Shown: positions 1 to 12,257 of the stretch, piece by piece
How the letters are laid out: the number at the start of each line of letters is the position of its first letter
Position numbering within the stretch: the first letter of the stretch is position 1
Assembly (NCBI GenBank): GCA_025765595.1
Contig: JAIVFH010000099.1
Location: 58,818 to 122,817 of the forward strand
DNA: 64,000 nucleotides
Direction: 5' to 3'
Source of the DNA: Obelidium mucronatum
Taxonomy: Eukaryota > Chytridiomycota > Chytridiomycetes > Chytridiales > Chytriomycetaceae
Made by a program: the position numbers and the translations under genes
Notes under the pieces: generated by a model
Databases searched by the model: none
Told to the model about the DNA's origin: nothing
The model's input: the letters and a program-made list of their open reading frames with translations, nothing else

Positions 1-1768
1 GATGTATTTTTCTAGAGTTTGCAAGTTCCGCAATCTTTGCTTCAATGAACGATATCAATGGTTCGTTGTACGAAATAATGCGTCCATCTTGCGAGGAGTA
101 CCTACAATGCAACAAATCAACGACGACGTGCGTCCCGGAATCGTTGAAATCAGCACCGTTGAAGACCATCCATATACTGCCTGGAGTTACGATCAAGTTT
201 CCCAATTTGCTCCAGAGTTTCAAAAACGCAGAGTCCGGTACCACACGGATTTCACTGTTCTTTTCAAGCGATTCCACGCATCCAACATTATGCACAGTCT
301 GCATGATGATGTTCTTCCCCTGTTCCATCACATTCGTGAACAGATTGGAGGATTCATGAGCCCGTATCCTCATTTTGAGTTTGACTTGCGAAACCATCGG
401 ATCCAATTTGTTGACGATTATGAAATCACTGAAACATTCCGTCCATTCCAATACCTGACCGACTTACCCATTGGGAAGCTTTCCGAGCTAACTGACGACA
501 AGGATCTGATCACTTGTTTCCGTGATGCCACAGCCGGGGTCCGGAAATTGACGACCTGGTATCAATACGGATTCAATGGACCGCAAGGGCCCATCCAGGA
601 CAAGGCTGTCAATGGCTTCCACGTGCGAATGGTGACTGATTTTTTCGTTTCACGACTTGGTTTGCCAACCCAGGATTACTATGGGGAGTCCAATGACTTG
701 ATGCTGGATGCTGGCCAGAACCGAGTGATTGCCAACCCGTTAAACAATTTGGGGTCATCAAAGACTACGGGTGTGGACTACGTCGGTGGTGATTTGATTA
801 TTATATTGTCGCGTACGAGAAATAGATTGATTGTGAATGAGGCTGCGCTGGCTGAGCATTTGGAAAAGACTTTCAAGCATCAGGTTTTGTTGGTGAGGAA
901 TGAGGACCATTCTTTGGAGGAGCAGATTATTTTGATGAGGAGGGCAAAGGTGGTTATCGCCATGCATGGGAGTATTTTGATTATGGGAATGTTTTGTCGT
1001 AAAGGGACCGTTATTTTGGAGCTTTATCCCTACGCGGTCCCTTCCAAAAATTACACGCCGTACAAGACAATGTCGGAATTGCAGGGAATGCATTTGGTTT
1101 ATCGAGCTTGGGAGGTGTGTGGTTTTTCTTTTTTTTTTTTTATAACGGACAAAAAGGAACTGATATTGTCTTCTTTCTTCTTTTCTGTTATTGTTAAGAA
1201 CAAGCACCCAAAGAATTCAGTTTCGTTTCCTGACCGGATTCAAGCTTTGGGTGGAATTGCTCATTTGCCAAAAGAGGAGCAAATGAAAATCCTCGATACT
1301 CCAACAGTTCCTCCCCACAAATGTTGCGTTGATCCATACTGGCTTTTTCGAATATATCAAGACACAATTGTGGACGTCAATGAAATTACAGATTTGATTA
1401 TGGGGGCTTTGAAGGAAGCATCAACCATGATGAAGGCCTTGGAACAAACCAACCCACTTGAAGTCACTGATATTTTGCCTCCTTACATCAGCGGCCCAAT
1501 GTTTATGTGTATTGGTGAAGGCCGTCCCAAGGAAACGTTGTGGATTAAATGGTTGGAGCCATGGAACGGTGCCAAGCCAGACAAGTACATTGTGCGAACT
1601 AGAATTGATGGAGACGAATCAGAAAACCCGTTTACAATCTACGAAACAACAACCGAGGAATTATTTGTCAAGGGATTCCCTGTTGGCACTGGGGTTATTT
1701 TCGCGGTAAAATCCGTTGTAGGTGATCAAGAAACAAATTATGGTGATGAAGCAATTTGTGTCGTGTGA
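1..1768 (+). CDS. POMGNT2-like GT61 glycosyltransferase, 5' truncated by window edge
   Basis: This is a glycosyltransferase family 61 enzyme resembling animal POMGNT2 (protein O-mannose beta-1,4-N-acetylglucosaminyltransferase 2), an ER enzyme that extends O-linked mannose. Family-typical stretches are visible: RFHASNIMHSLHDDVLPLF near the N-terminus, AMHGSILIMGMF, ELYPYAVPSKNYTPYKT, and WLFRIYQDT near the end of the catalytic part. The last ~100 residues look like the fibronectin type III module found at the C-terminus of POMGNT2. The gene enters from the left edge: homologous sequence starts at the first codon, so the membrane anchor lies upstream. An intron at 1115-1198 (GTGTGT...TTAAG, 84 nt, phase 0) interrupts YRAWE|NKHPKNS. 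It contains no stop, so unspliced RNA would simply add 28 residues rich in Phe/Ser. About 560 spliced residues are visible. Family call is firm; exact acceptor substrate is inferred. Confidence 0.85.
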   Translation, partial: MYFSRVCKFRNLCFNERYQWFVVRNNASILRGVPTMQQINDDVRPGIVEISTVEDHPYTAWSYDQVSQFAPEFQKRRVRYHTDFTVLFKRFHASNIMHSLHDDVLPLFHHIREQIGGFMSPYPHFEFDLRNHRIQFVDDYEITETFRPFQYLTDLPIGKLSELTDDKDLITCFRDATAGVRKLTTWYQYGFNGPQGPIQDKAVNGFHVRMVTDFFVSRLGLPTQDYYGESNDLMLDAGQNRVIANPLNNLGSSKTTGVDYVGGDLIIILSRTRNRLIVNEAALAEHLEKTFKHQVLLVRNEDHSLEEQIILMRRAKVVIAMHGSILIMGMFCRKGTVILELYPYAVPSKNYTPYKTMSELQGMHLVYRAWEVCGFSFFFFITDKKELILSSFFFSVIVKNKHPKNSVSFPDRIQALGGIAHLPKEEQMKILDTPTVPPHKCCVDPYWLFRIYQDTIVDVNEITDLIMGALKEASTMMKALEQTNPLEVTDILPPYISGPMFMCIGEGRPKETLWIKWLEPWNGAKPDKYIVRTRIDGDESENPFTIYETTTEELFVKGFPVGTGVIFAVKSVVGDQETNYGDEAICVV

Positions 1769-1864
1769 TTTTTTATTTCCTTCGCAATGATAATAAAAAG
1801 TGTTTTTTGCTTTTCTGGTTGTTTTTCCTCCCCTTTGTTGCCGGAAATCTCTTACAATACAAAC

Positions 1865-4800
1865 ATGCATTCAATTCTACAGCTTCTCGTACTCACAACG
1901 ATGATACCGTTTGTGGACGCAGCGCTCACATACGTTGGTGAGTTTTTAATTAGCTCTGCGGCGTCAATTAATGTTTTGTTTTTCTTTTCACAGGCTGCTA
2001 TGAAGGGCCACTTGCCGGCAGTCAAACGTCAACATCATTCTATGCCATCGCCTCTGCAACTAAATGCGTGCAGAGTTGCATCAAAAACGAAACTGCGTAT
2101 TCCTCCTTGTCCCCTGCCTACCCCGAAGCCAAATATTCCATTGCTTGTGCGTGCAACGATGGTTGCTCTTTGCTTGGACCAGGAAAAACGGCACTCCAAG
2201 TCGATGACTCTCTATGTTCCATGTTCAAATGTGGCCTTGACAGTTTAGTCTTTTTTTCTTGATATTCTTTTTTGTCGAGTCGTTGACTTATGCGGTTTGA
2301 TTCTTTAGGACAAAGATGTGGGGGTTACACAGGAAATTCCGTTTATCACGCTGTTTATGTCGCGAATTCAAATGCAGCAAATTCTGTTACTAGCTCATGC
2401 CATGGAGTTGATTTAGTAAAGCGTCAAAGTTCGACGACAATCTACTGCTTGGATAAAGCGTTTGTCCTTAACGATTGCGTTTGTGGGTCAACTTCTTGTA
2501 CATCGGGCATGTTTTGCAACAATGGAGTGTGTACAACAACAAATACCATCACGTATCAAAATCGTAAGATTTATATTTCTCGTTCTTAATTTTTTTTCAC
2601 GGGTATCGGGCTAAAACCAAAAGTCAGCTCTGAATTTTGCGACTTGGACGATTATTGCTGGTGGTTCGACACTTAACCCAACAGAATTCAGAGCGATTTC
2701 CAACAACAATGGTGTGATAGAGTTGTTTGCTATCGCAGGTGTAACCAGCACAGTTTATCGATCTGTCCAGTCAGGAAATAATTTTGGAGTTTGGACTGCC
2801 TTTGGAAGTTTGAGTTACACGAAAGCTTTAAACGTGGTTAAAATGCCAGATGGTAGGGTCCAAGTGTTTTTGATTGGATCGGATTATGCTGTATGGTACA
2901 GTGTTCAGGCGTCAGCGGGAAGCTCGACGTATTCTGCATTTACTTCGATTGGAGGCTCCTTGTTGAACATCAACGTTGTATCAGATCAACGTGGAAGTCT
3001 GAGGATTCTTGGACTTGGTTCTGGAAATTGGTTGTATCAAGCAGCACAAACGAATCCAAACACCAACACTTGGTCGGAGTTTACGTTGTTGACCAATAAT
3101 TTACAAACTGTGAATGGGTGGAGTACACAGCTTCAAACAGCGTCTTTGACTACGGCCATGAACGCAGATGGCCGATACGTTGTTTTTGGACTTGGTATGG
3201 GAGGATCAGCAAACGGTCAAGTGCTATATTTGCTTCAATCCGCACCAAACTCCGAGACTGTCTTACCATGGGCTACTATATCCTTTCCTGGAGGAAGTTT
3301 TAAGTCGATATCTGTGCTATCGACAAACTCCCAGAAACTAGTACTATTTGGCCTTGATTCGGCAAATAATGCTTGGTTTCTCCAGCAATCGGAAATAGCA
3401 AGTACAACTTGGGGTACATGGACATCAATAGGTGCTAAATTGAGTACCATTACTACAACCATGGGTGATCAGGGAGTAATTGGCATGTATGGTTGTGTGT
3501 TGGGAGCAAACCAAACCGCCCTATCTCAAGTACAAAAGGCAGCAGGAGATTATTCGATGGCTGGAAGTACAATTCAAAATATAGGGGGTGGGAATTTCAC
3601 TCGAATTACATCAACACGTGCTGCAGATGGAACTGCTGTGATATTTGCAGGAGCAGTCAATGGAACTTTGGCTGTTTATTGGGCGGGAACACAGCTTGCA
3701 TCATGTGCTGCAGGATCTAATGCCCTCACCGCACGCTGCAGTTGTCAAGGAAGGTTTTGTGACTCTGGGCAGTTTTGTGCCAGAGGAAGTTGTATGTCCA
3801 CTTGTGGTGTTTCAAGTACCACACCGCTTACATCCCCATGCATGTGCGGAACATCAAGCTGTTCCGCTGGATTTAACTGTGTTAATAATGCATGTATACC
3901 GACATGCACAAACAGTTCAACCAGCTTTATTGGAAGTACTTGTCTTTGTGGGGGAACTGTTTGCCCTTTTGGCAACAGTGTTTGCCATAGCAACGTCTGT
4001 ACAATTGTTCCAAATGATTGTTTGTCTGTTTCGAACTTGTTTCCGGCTATTTGGAGTCCATATATGAACTGTTGTTCTGATTCCGTGAATGTTCCCAATG
4101 CTAATGTTGATTGCGATAAAGATAATCGCGTAACCACTTTGTAAGATTCATCGGAAGTAAATTTATTTTGATTTTAATGAGATACGTTTAGAGCAATTTT
4201 CAAGCAAACAACCGCTTGGACCCAGGCATCCGGAGGCGCTGCCGTTCTTTCATCCAACACTCTTCCCAGCCTGACTTCTCTTCCTTTCTTGCAAAATATG
4301 TATGTTGGTTGTCGCCATATTGCCTTTACTTAGGTTTGACTCAATACACCACAGCACGATGCATTACAACAATATCAGTGGTGTTATTCCCACGACTTGG
4401 TGCGATTTAAAAAACTTGAAGACATTGTGGGTACAAAAAACGAAAAAAAAATAGATGGCTGACTCATACCTTTCCAGAGACTTGAGTATGAATTCGTTAA
4501 CAGGAGATGCAATTCCAACTTGCATAGGAAAATTAACCAATTTGCAATCAATGTATATACAATTTCGTTATATTTTCTAATTCTAAGCTAACCCCTCGTT
4601 TAGGCAAGTGGGTTATAATCCTGGTCTCACTGGTACCATTCCGAGATCTCTTTGCTCAATGCCCAACTTGCTATATTGGTAATTTTGAGGAAACGCCTGA
4701 ATCTTTGTGGTAACTTTCTTTATCTGAAGGAATTCTGCTGGAACGAGCATGGTGCCAAATCCTTTGTTACCTGGGTCAACAACGCAATACGATGGAACTG

Positions 4801-7800
4801 AGACTGGTACACCCATTGGACAAAGCGATTATTGTATTTCAACAACTACAACTTCGACAACGTCAACAACCAGCTCGACTACAACATCCACATCAACCAG
4901 CTCAAGTACAACGGCCACAACAACCACTTCCTCCACATCAACTACGTCTATAACAACAAGTACGAGCACATCATCTACTACCTCAACTTCGACAGGAACA
5001 ACAACAACGTCAACAACCAGCTCTACGACAAGTACATCAACTTCTAGTACCAGCACAAGCACTTCATCTACTAGTTCTTCCAGCACCTCTACTTCCACTT
5101 CAAGTACAATGACAACAACAACCAGCACTTCAACGAGTTCAACTTCGACAACACTTTCAACTTCCACTTCCACTAGTACAACAAGCAGTTCGACGTCAAC
5201 AAGCAGTAGCACGTCTTCGACGTCAAGTACATCTTCAACTACATCTTCGTCATCGACATCGACATCATCAACTAGCAGTAGTACTTCGACGAGTACCTCA
5301 ACTACTTCTTCATCCACAACCAGCAGTAGTTCTACAAGCACTAGTACCACCACAAGCTCTACATCAAGTTCGTCTACATCCTCTTCCACGACGACAACAT
5401 CATCCACCACAAGTACCAGTACAACTTCATTGACCTCAACCACAACGTCATCAACCTCGACGACCAGTACTTCGTCCACCTCGTCGACAACTACTTCTAC
5501 AAGTTCGAGCACTTCCAGTACCAGCACTTCGACCTCAACGAGTTCATCAACCAGCACTTCGACAACATCAACTACCGAAACGACATCTACAAGTACTACT
5601 TCTACAAAAACTACTACAACAACTAGTACAAGTACCAGCACATCAACATCAACCAGTACTTCTAGCAGTACTACTTCCACCAGTTCAACAACATCATCAT
5701 CTTCGACAACCTCGAGTACCACCACATCAACCAGCACTAGTACGTCGACATCCACCAGTTCGACAAAAACGACAACGACCAGTACATCAACGTCGACTTC
5801 GACAACCACCAGCACGTCAACATCCACCAGTTCGACAAAAACCACAACAACTAGTACGTCAACGTCAACGTCGACTAGCACCAGCACTAGCTCTACGTCA
5901 ACCAGTACTACGACAACAAGTAGCTCCACGACGTCAACTTCTACATCAACCAGCACTTCAACTTCCACAAGTACAAGTACAACTTCTTCAACCACTACCT
6001 CCTCGACATCTACTAGTACCAGCAGTTCCACTACTTCAACGAGTACTAGCACATCGACGAGTACTTCCAGTACGACAAGTTCCACTTCAACAAGTACCTC
6101 AACAAGTACTAGTACTAGCACCTCAACAACCACTTCCTCAACGTCAACGTCGACTAGTACTAGCTCCACAACAAGTACATCAACTTCTTCTAGCACCAGC
6201 ACGTCGACAAGTACGTCAACTACCACTACTAGCTCAACAACGTCGACTAGCACAAGCACATCTACTAGTACTTCCAGTACGACTAGCTCAACATCAACTA
6301 GTACTTCTACATCGACAAGCACCAGCACAAGCACGTCGACAAGTACAAGTACTAGTACGTCAACAACCAGTACTAGTACGTCAACAAGTACATCAACATC
6401 CACGAGCACTAGTTCAACGACGTCTACAAGTACAAGCACGTCAACTAGTACTTCCAGCACGACTAGTTCAACTTCAACCAGCACATCGACGTCAACTTCA
6501 ACAAGCACAACCTCTTCATCGACCTCGACGTCGACCAGCACAAGTACTTCTACTACTACATCCACCAGTACTAGCACATCGACAAGTACAAGTACATCAA
6601 CCAGTACAAGTTCTACTTCAACGAGTACTTCAACTACGAGTACTAGCACATCGACCAGCACGTCAACATCGTCTACTAGTTCAACAACTTCAACTAGCAC
6701 AAGTACATCTACGAGTACTTCCAGTACTACAACCACTTCGACTTCAACTAGTACGTCAACGTCAACTTCAACAAGCACCTCAACTTCCACAAGTACCTCC
6801 ACGAGTACATCTACAACTACATCTACATCTACATCGACGTCGACGAGCACATCTACATCTACAAGTACTAGTACGTCTACTTCCACAAGTACTTCAACAT
6901 CCACAACATCGACATCAACAAGCACCAGCACGTCGACCAGTACTTCGACATCCACTAGCACAAGTACATCGACAAGCACGTCAACTTCGACCACCAGTTC
7001 AACTACATCAACAAGTACAAGCACATCCAGTACGACAAGTACAACTTCGACGAGCACGTCAACTTCAACAAGCACGACGACGTCAACAAGTACCTCCACA
7101 TCGACTTCCACTTCGACTAGCACGACTTCGTCTACCAGTACCAGTACATCCACTTCCACAACATCGACATCTACTAGTACCAGTTCAACTTCATCCACAT
7201 CTACAAGTACGACTAGTTCAACTTCAACTTCAACTAGCACTAGCACATCAACAAGTACAAGTACGAGTACGTCAACAAGTACCTCAACATCGACAAGCAC
7301 GAGCACTTCTACAAGCACGTCGACATCAAGTACCAGTTCAACTACGTCAACAAGTACGAGCACATCAACAAGTACAACTAGTTCAACTTCCACGACTACT
7401 ACATCGTCAACAAGTACATCTACTAGTACTTCGACATCAACTTCCACGTCCACTAGTACATCCACTTCTACCAGTACTAGTACATCAACATCAACGAGTA
7501 CTTCAACATCCACAACATCGACATCCACAAGCACCAGCACGTCGACCAGTACGTCAACATCCACTAGTTCAACTACATCGACAAGTACAAGTACATCCAC
7601 GAGTACATCCAGTACGACCAGTTCAACATCAACTTCAACCAGTACAAGCACATCTACAAGTACAAGTACGAGTACGTCAACAACTACCTCAACATCGACA
7701 AGCACAAGCACTTCTACAAGTACGTCAACCAGTTCAACTACGTCAACAAGCACGACTAGTTCAACGTCTACGAGTACGTCGACATCGACAAGTACCAGCA

Positions 7801-10800
7801 CTAGCACGAGTACGTCCACCACGTCAACATCCACGAGCACCAGCACTTCAACGAGCTCATCAACCACAACTAGTACTAGTTCAACAACGTCAACGAGTAC
7901 TTCCACATCAACAAGCACCAGTACGAGCACGTCTACAAGCACAACGTCAACGTCCACTAGCACAAGCACATCAACGTCAACGAGTACCAGCACATCGACC
8001 AGTACGTCAACATCAACTACTAGTTCAACGACGTCAACCAGTACAAGTACGTCTACAAGTACATCTAGTACAACATCAACTAGTACGTCAACGTCAACTT
8101 CAACAAGTACTTCAACCACCACAAGTACATCTACATCTACATCTACGTCTACCTCGACTTCGACCAGCACATCTACATCCACCAGTACTAGTACTTCTAC
8201 GTCTACGAGTACTTCAACATCTACAACATCGACATCTACTAGTACTAGCACGTCGACAAGTACTTCGACATCCACTAGCACGAGTACATCAACAAGCACG
8301 TCAACTTCGACCACAAGCTCAACTACATCAACAAGTACAAGCACATCTACGAGTACGTCCAGTACGACTAGCTCAACTTCGACTAGCACCTCTACCAGTA
8401 CTTCTACATCAACCTCGTCGACTAGCACATCCACTTCTACGAGTACAAGTACGTCTACATCCACGAGCACTTCAACATCCTCTACCACCAGCACCAGCAC
8501 CAGCACTTCTACATCTTCTACTACAAGCACGAGCACCAGTACGTCTACATCAACGAGCACAAGTACGTCCACGTCAACGAGCACGTCCACAACATCATCT
8601 ACAAGTACTAGCACTTCTACATCTACTAGCACCTCCACTTCCACATCAACAAGTACGAGTAGTACAAGCACGACAACTTCCACTAGCACAAGTACTTCAA
8701 CATCGACAAGCACCAGCACTAGTTCTACATCCACAACAACGTCCACTTCAACCAGTACAAGCACTTCGACATCGACTTCGACAAGCACATCGACTTCAAC
8801 GTCCACATCGTCAACTACTTCAACTAGTACGTCTACATCGTCAACGAGTACAAGTACGAGTACGTCGACATCGACGTCAACTACAAGCACTTCGACAAGT
8901 TCTAGCACCACTACATCTACCTCAACATCTACTTCAACCAGCACTTCAACTAGTACGAGCACTTCAACGTCAACATCTACATCCACAAGTACCACTACAT
9001 CAACCTCTACAAGCACATCAACATCCACTTCAACGAGCACTAGTACTTCGACATCAACGAGTTCTTCCACCTCAACAAGTACATCCACCACAACCTCAAC
9101 TTCTACGAGCACGAGTACAAGCACATCGACATCTACATCTACAAGTACTTCTAGCACAACATCAACATCAACAAGTACAACTAGTTCAACATCAACAAGC
9201 ACAAGTACGAGTACATCAACATCTTCTTCAACTACTACCTCAACATCTAGTTCGTCTACAACCACAAGTACTTCCACATCGACTAGCACAACGTCATCGA
9301 CTAGTACATCTACATCCACGAGTTCGAGTACCACCACATCGACCTCGACAAGTAGTAGTACGACGAGCTCTTCAACATCAACTTCATCCAGCACTTCAAC
9401 TACGTCAACCAGCACAAGCACCTCTAGTAGTACGTCTACTACAAGCAGCTCAACAACAACCACGTCAACAAGCTCATCGACAACTTCTTCGTCAACGAGC
9501 ACTAGTACTTCGACATCGACAAGTACATCAACAAGTTCGTCATCCACTTCAACAACAAGCACTACTTCAACCAGTACCACCTCAAGTACAACTTCTTCAA
9601 CTTCTTCTAGCACAACGACGTCCTCAAGTAGTACAACATCAACGTCCTCCACCAGTTCAAGCACTAGCTCAACTAGTAGCACAACGCTTACGACTTCGAC
9701 AACTACAACGTCGACATCAACTTCATCAAGCAGTAGTACTTCAACAAGCACAACTTCGACCTCTACTAGTAGCTCAACGAGTACAAGCACGTCGACAAGC
9801 TCAACGACCTCTACGTCATCTACTTCAACTAGTACGTCAAGCACGTCATCAACGAGCACGAGTACAACGTCGACGCTTACAAGTACAACGTCATCAACAA
9901 CCTCTTCGACCTCGACTAGTTCTACAACCTCTAGTACGAGTACTAGTACATCATCATCGACATCTTCAAGTACCTCAACCAGTACTTCATCTTCAACAAC
10001 TGAGACAAGTACAACAAGTACAACTTCAACTTCATCACTCACAACAAGTACGAGTACAACAACATTGACAACATCGACTAGCACGACAACAGGGACAACG
10101 TCGACGAGTACAACTTCATTGACAACGTCAACTAGCACGACGAGCTTGACAACAGAGACAACGTCAACCAGTACGACGACAGAGACAACAACTACCAGCT
10201 CGACTTCTACAAGCTCGAGCACATCGACATCCACAACAACAAGTACTTCAAGTACCACGAGCACTTCGTCATCTTCAACAAGTACATCTACCTCAACTTC
10301 AACGACAACGACAACATTGACTACTTCGACTACTTCATTAACAACAATGACTGCCACAACTTCCACATCCACGACAAGTACTACTTCCACTAGTGTGACG
10401 ACAACTACTTCAACTACGACATTGACGTCCTCGACAACATCGACAACGTCGTCGACTTCATCTTCGACCACGTCTTCAACCACAACGACTAGTTTAACGA
10501 CAACTACGAAAACCACCACAACTGCGACAAGTACAACATCAACGACGTTGACGTCCACCACATCGACAGAGACAACGACAACAACAACATCCACTGCTAC
10601 AACAACGACCACTCTAGGTATGCTTATTTTCTTTCAAGCATTTGTATTACAGTTCGTTAACGTCACTTTATTTATCCAGCGGCCGAAATGATGTTTGTAG
10701 CAAAACCAGCAACCATGGGGAGAATGGCTAGAATGATCAAGTTTGACATTGCAACGTCTTTAAGCCCAATCGAACCAATGACAGTTACTTTCGATCGGCC

Positions 10801-12137
10801 ACAAGCTACCTCTGGACTACTGGCGTCAGTGTCATCGCTGTTGGGACTAACGTCAACCACAACTACACGTACAACCACAACGTCTCTGACAACAAGCACG
10901 ACAACAAAAACTACTACTACTCCAACGACTTCTACGAGCACGACGTCAAAAACTACTACTACTCCAACGACTTCTACGAGCACGACATCAAAAACTACTA
11001 CCACTCCGACGACTTCTACGAGCACGACATCAAAAACAACAACAACTAGCACAACATCGAAAACGACAACAACTAGCACAACATTAACAACAACGACAAC
11101 TAGTACATCGAAAACGACAACAACTAGCACATCAAAAACGACTTCCACCAGCACGACATCTAAAACAACAACAACAAGTACATCGAAAACAACTTCAACC
11201 AGCACAACGTCAAAAACAACAACAACCAGCACATCACAAACAACAACAACTAGAACAACATCCACAACAAGTACATCGAGAACGACATCTACCAGCACGA
11301 CATCAAACACGAGTACAACATCAAAAACTACAACAACTAGCACATCGAAAACGACAACAACTAGTACATCTAAAACCACGTCAACGTCTACAACGTCTAC
11401 AACATCTAAAACCACAACTTCAACAACCAAATCCACAACATCAACAACAAAAACGACGTCCACGTCTACAACGACTACAAGTACAACATCCACTACGAAA
11501 ACTACCACCACGTCAACGACAACGTCGAAAACCACAACAACTTCAAAAACTACCACAACATCAACTACTACAACTACAACGACGACGACTACTACCTCAA
11601 AACTTCAGGTATGATGATGATGAAGTGGAATGATTCCCTCTTTTTTTTTCTTTTGGTTTTAAAAAATCTTTTTCAGGTTGGAGCTTGTGGTCCGAAATGG
11701 TCCTCCTCTGCGACATATTCGAAACTTTTCACAGTAGTATCGCACAATAATTTCAACTGGCAGAATACAGTAGCGGTATGAACTTTGTTTCTTTTCTAGT
11801 TCTCCTTTCAATATGCAGTATTGAAACGTTTTTGTACAAATTTTTTAAGGTTATGCCTGGTCCAGAGGCTCCAAACAAAGATTCGTCGCGATGGATTATG
11901 TTGGGAGCGTGTGAGGTAAGAGTCCCCCCAGCGAAGGATTTGTTTTGAATACTGATCTGACATACACCTCATGTTCAGGTTATTTCAACATCGCCAGTCG
12001 CAACAGTGGCGACAGCCGTTGGTGGTGGAAGAAAGGGTAACTTTGGACTTCGACGTGATAAAATCGTCCCCAGCGAGACTACTATCCAACCAAAAACAAT
12101 TTATACATCAAAGTATGCCCAACATAGTCTGACTTGA
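1865..12137 (+). CDS. Giant secreted mucin-like multidomain protein (WSC, propeller, LRR, Ser/Thr tract)
   Basis: Thirteen exons give one open frame of about 3,193 residues: 1865-1937, 1994-2242, 2309-2563, 2628-4140, 4192-4299, 4334-4426, 4478-4552, 4604-4678, 4730-10617, 10680-11608, 11677-11775, 11850-11915, 11979-12137. In order: signal peptide (MHSILQLLVLTTMIPFVDA); WSC-like domain across exons 1-3 (YVGCYEG...CVQSC...CACND...CGLDRQRCGGY); a Cys module (CVCGSTSCTSGMFC); propeller-like repeats of the PLL/tectonin type (residues ~195-530, e.g. MPDGRVQVFLIGSDYAVWYS); three more Cys modules; plant-type leucine-rich repeats (LKTLDLSMNSLTGDAIP, GYNPGLTGTIPRSLC); ~1,930 residues of Ser/Thr; a short linker; a Thr/Ser/Lys tract; and ~105 C-terminal residues whose first half (W...Y...V...W...P...W spacing) resembles CBM5/12. 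No transmembrane segment or GPI signal is seen. Likely a heavily O-glycosylated wall or matrix protein binding carbohydrate; the role is inferred. Each splice junction keeps frame, and several were chosen to restore domain consensus. Confidence 0.8.
4836..10617 (+). repeat. Ser/Thr-coding low-complexity tract (about 1,930 residues)
   Basis: Almost every codon is ACN, TCN or AGY. The dominant pattern is strict alternation (ST)n broken by TT or SS doublets, with rare Lys, Glu, Leu, Met, Ala, Gly or Val. Proline is essentially absent, unlike most mucins. Synonymous codons vary freely, so the protein pattern is much more regular than the DNA. The edges (e.g. 10020-10200) use a different motif, SLTTSTSTT and TTETTSTST, and are less alternating than the centre. 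Confidence 0.95.
10910..11035 (+). repeat. Three 42-bp tandem repeats coding TTTTPTTSTSTTSK
   Basis: Units at 10910-10951, 10952-10993 and 10994-11035 are nearly identical in DNA (a few third-position changes) and encode the same 14 residues. They are the only place in the gene's Ser/Thr regions where Pro recurs. DNA-level identity indicates recent duplication compared with the diverged main tract. Confidence 0.9.
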
Positions 12138-12257
12138 AGCACTTTTTGAAAATTCCGCATTCACTTCAACTTTTTTTTTTATATTGAAACCCATTCATCA
12201 AATAATAAAGCACTTCATGCAAAGAAGGAGAAAAAGAAGACATGTACTTGAACTTTC

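Noticed and set aside
4829..10612. 1,927-codon minus-strand ORF (Val/Asp/Leu/Glu) opposite the Ser/Thr tract
   Set aside because: It is the automatic antisense of ACN/TCN/AGY codons in one frame. No domain or splice logic supports it, and the plus frame links known domains on both sides.
10672..11556. Minus-strand Val-rich ORF opposite exon 10 of the mucin-like gene
   Set aside because: Same antisense effect of Thr/Ser/Lys codons.
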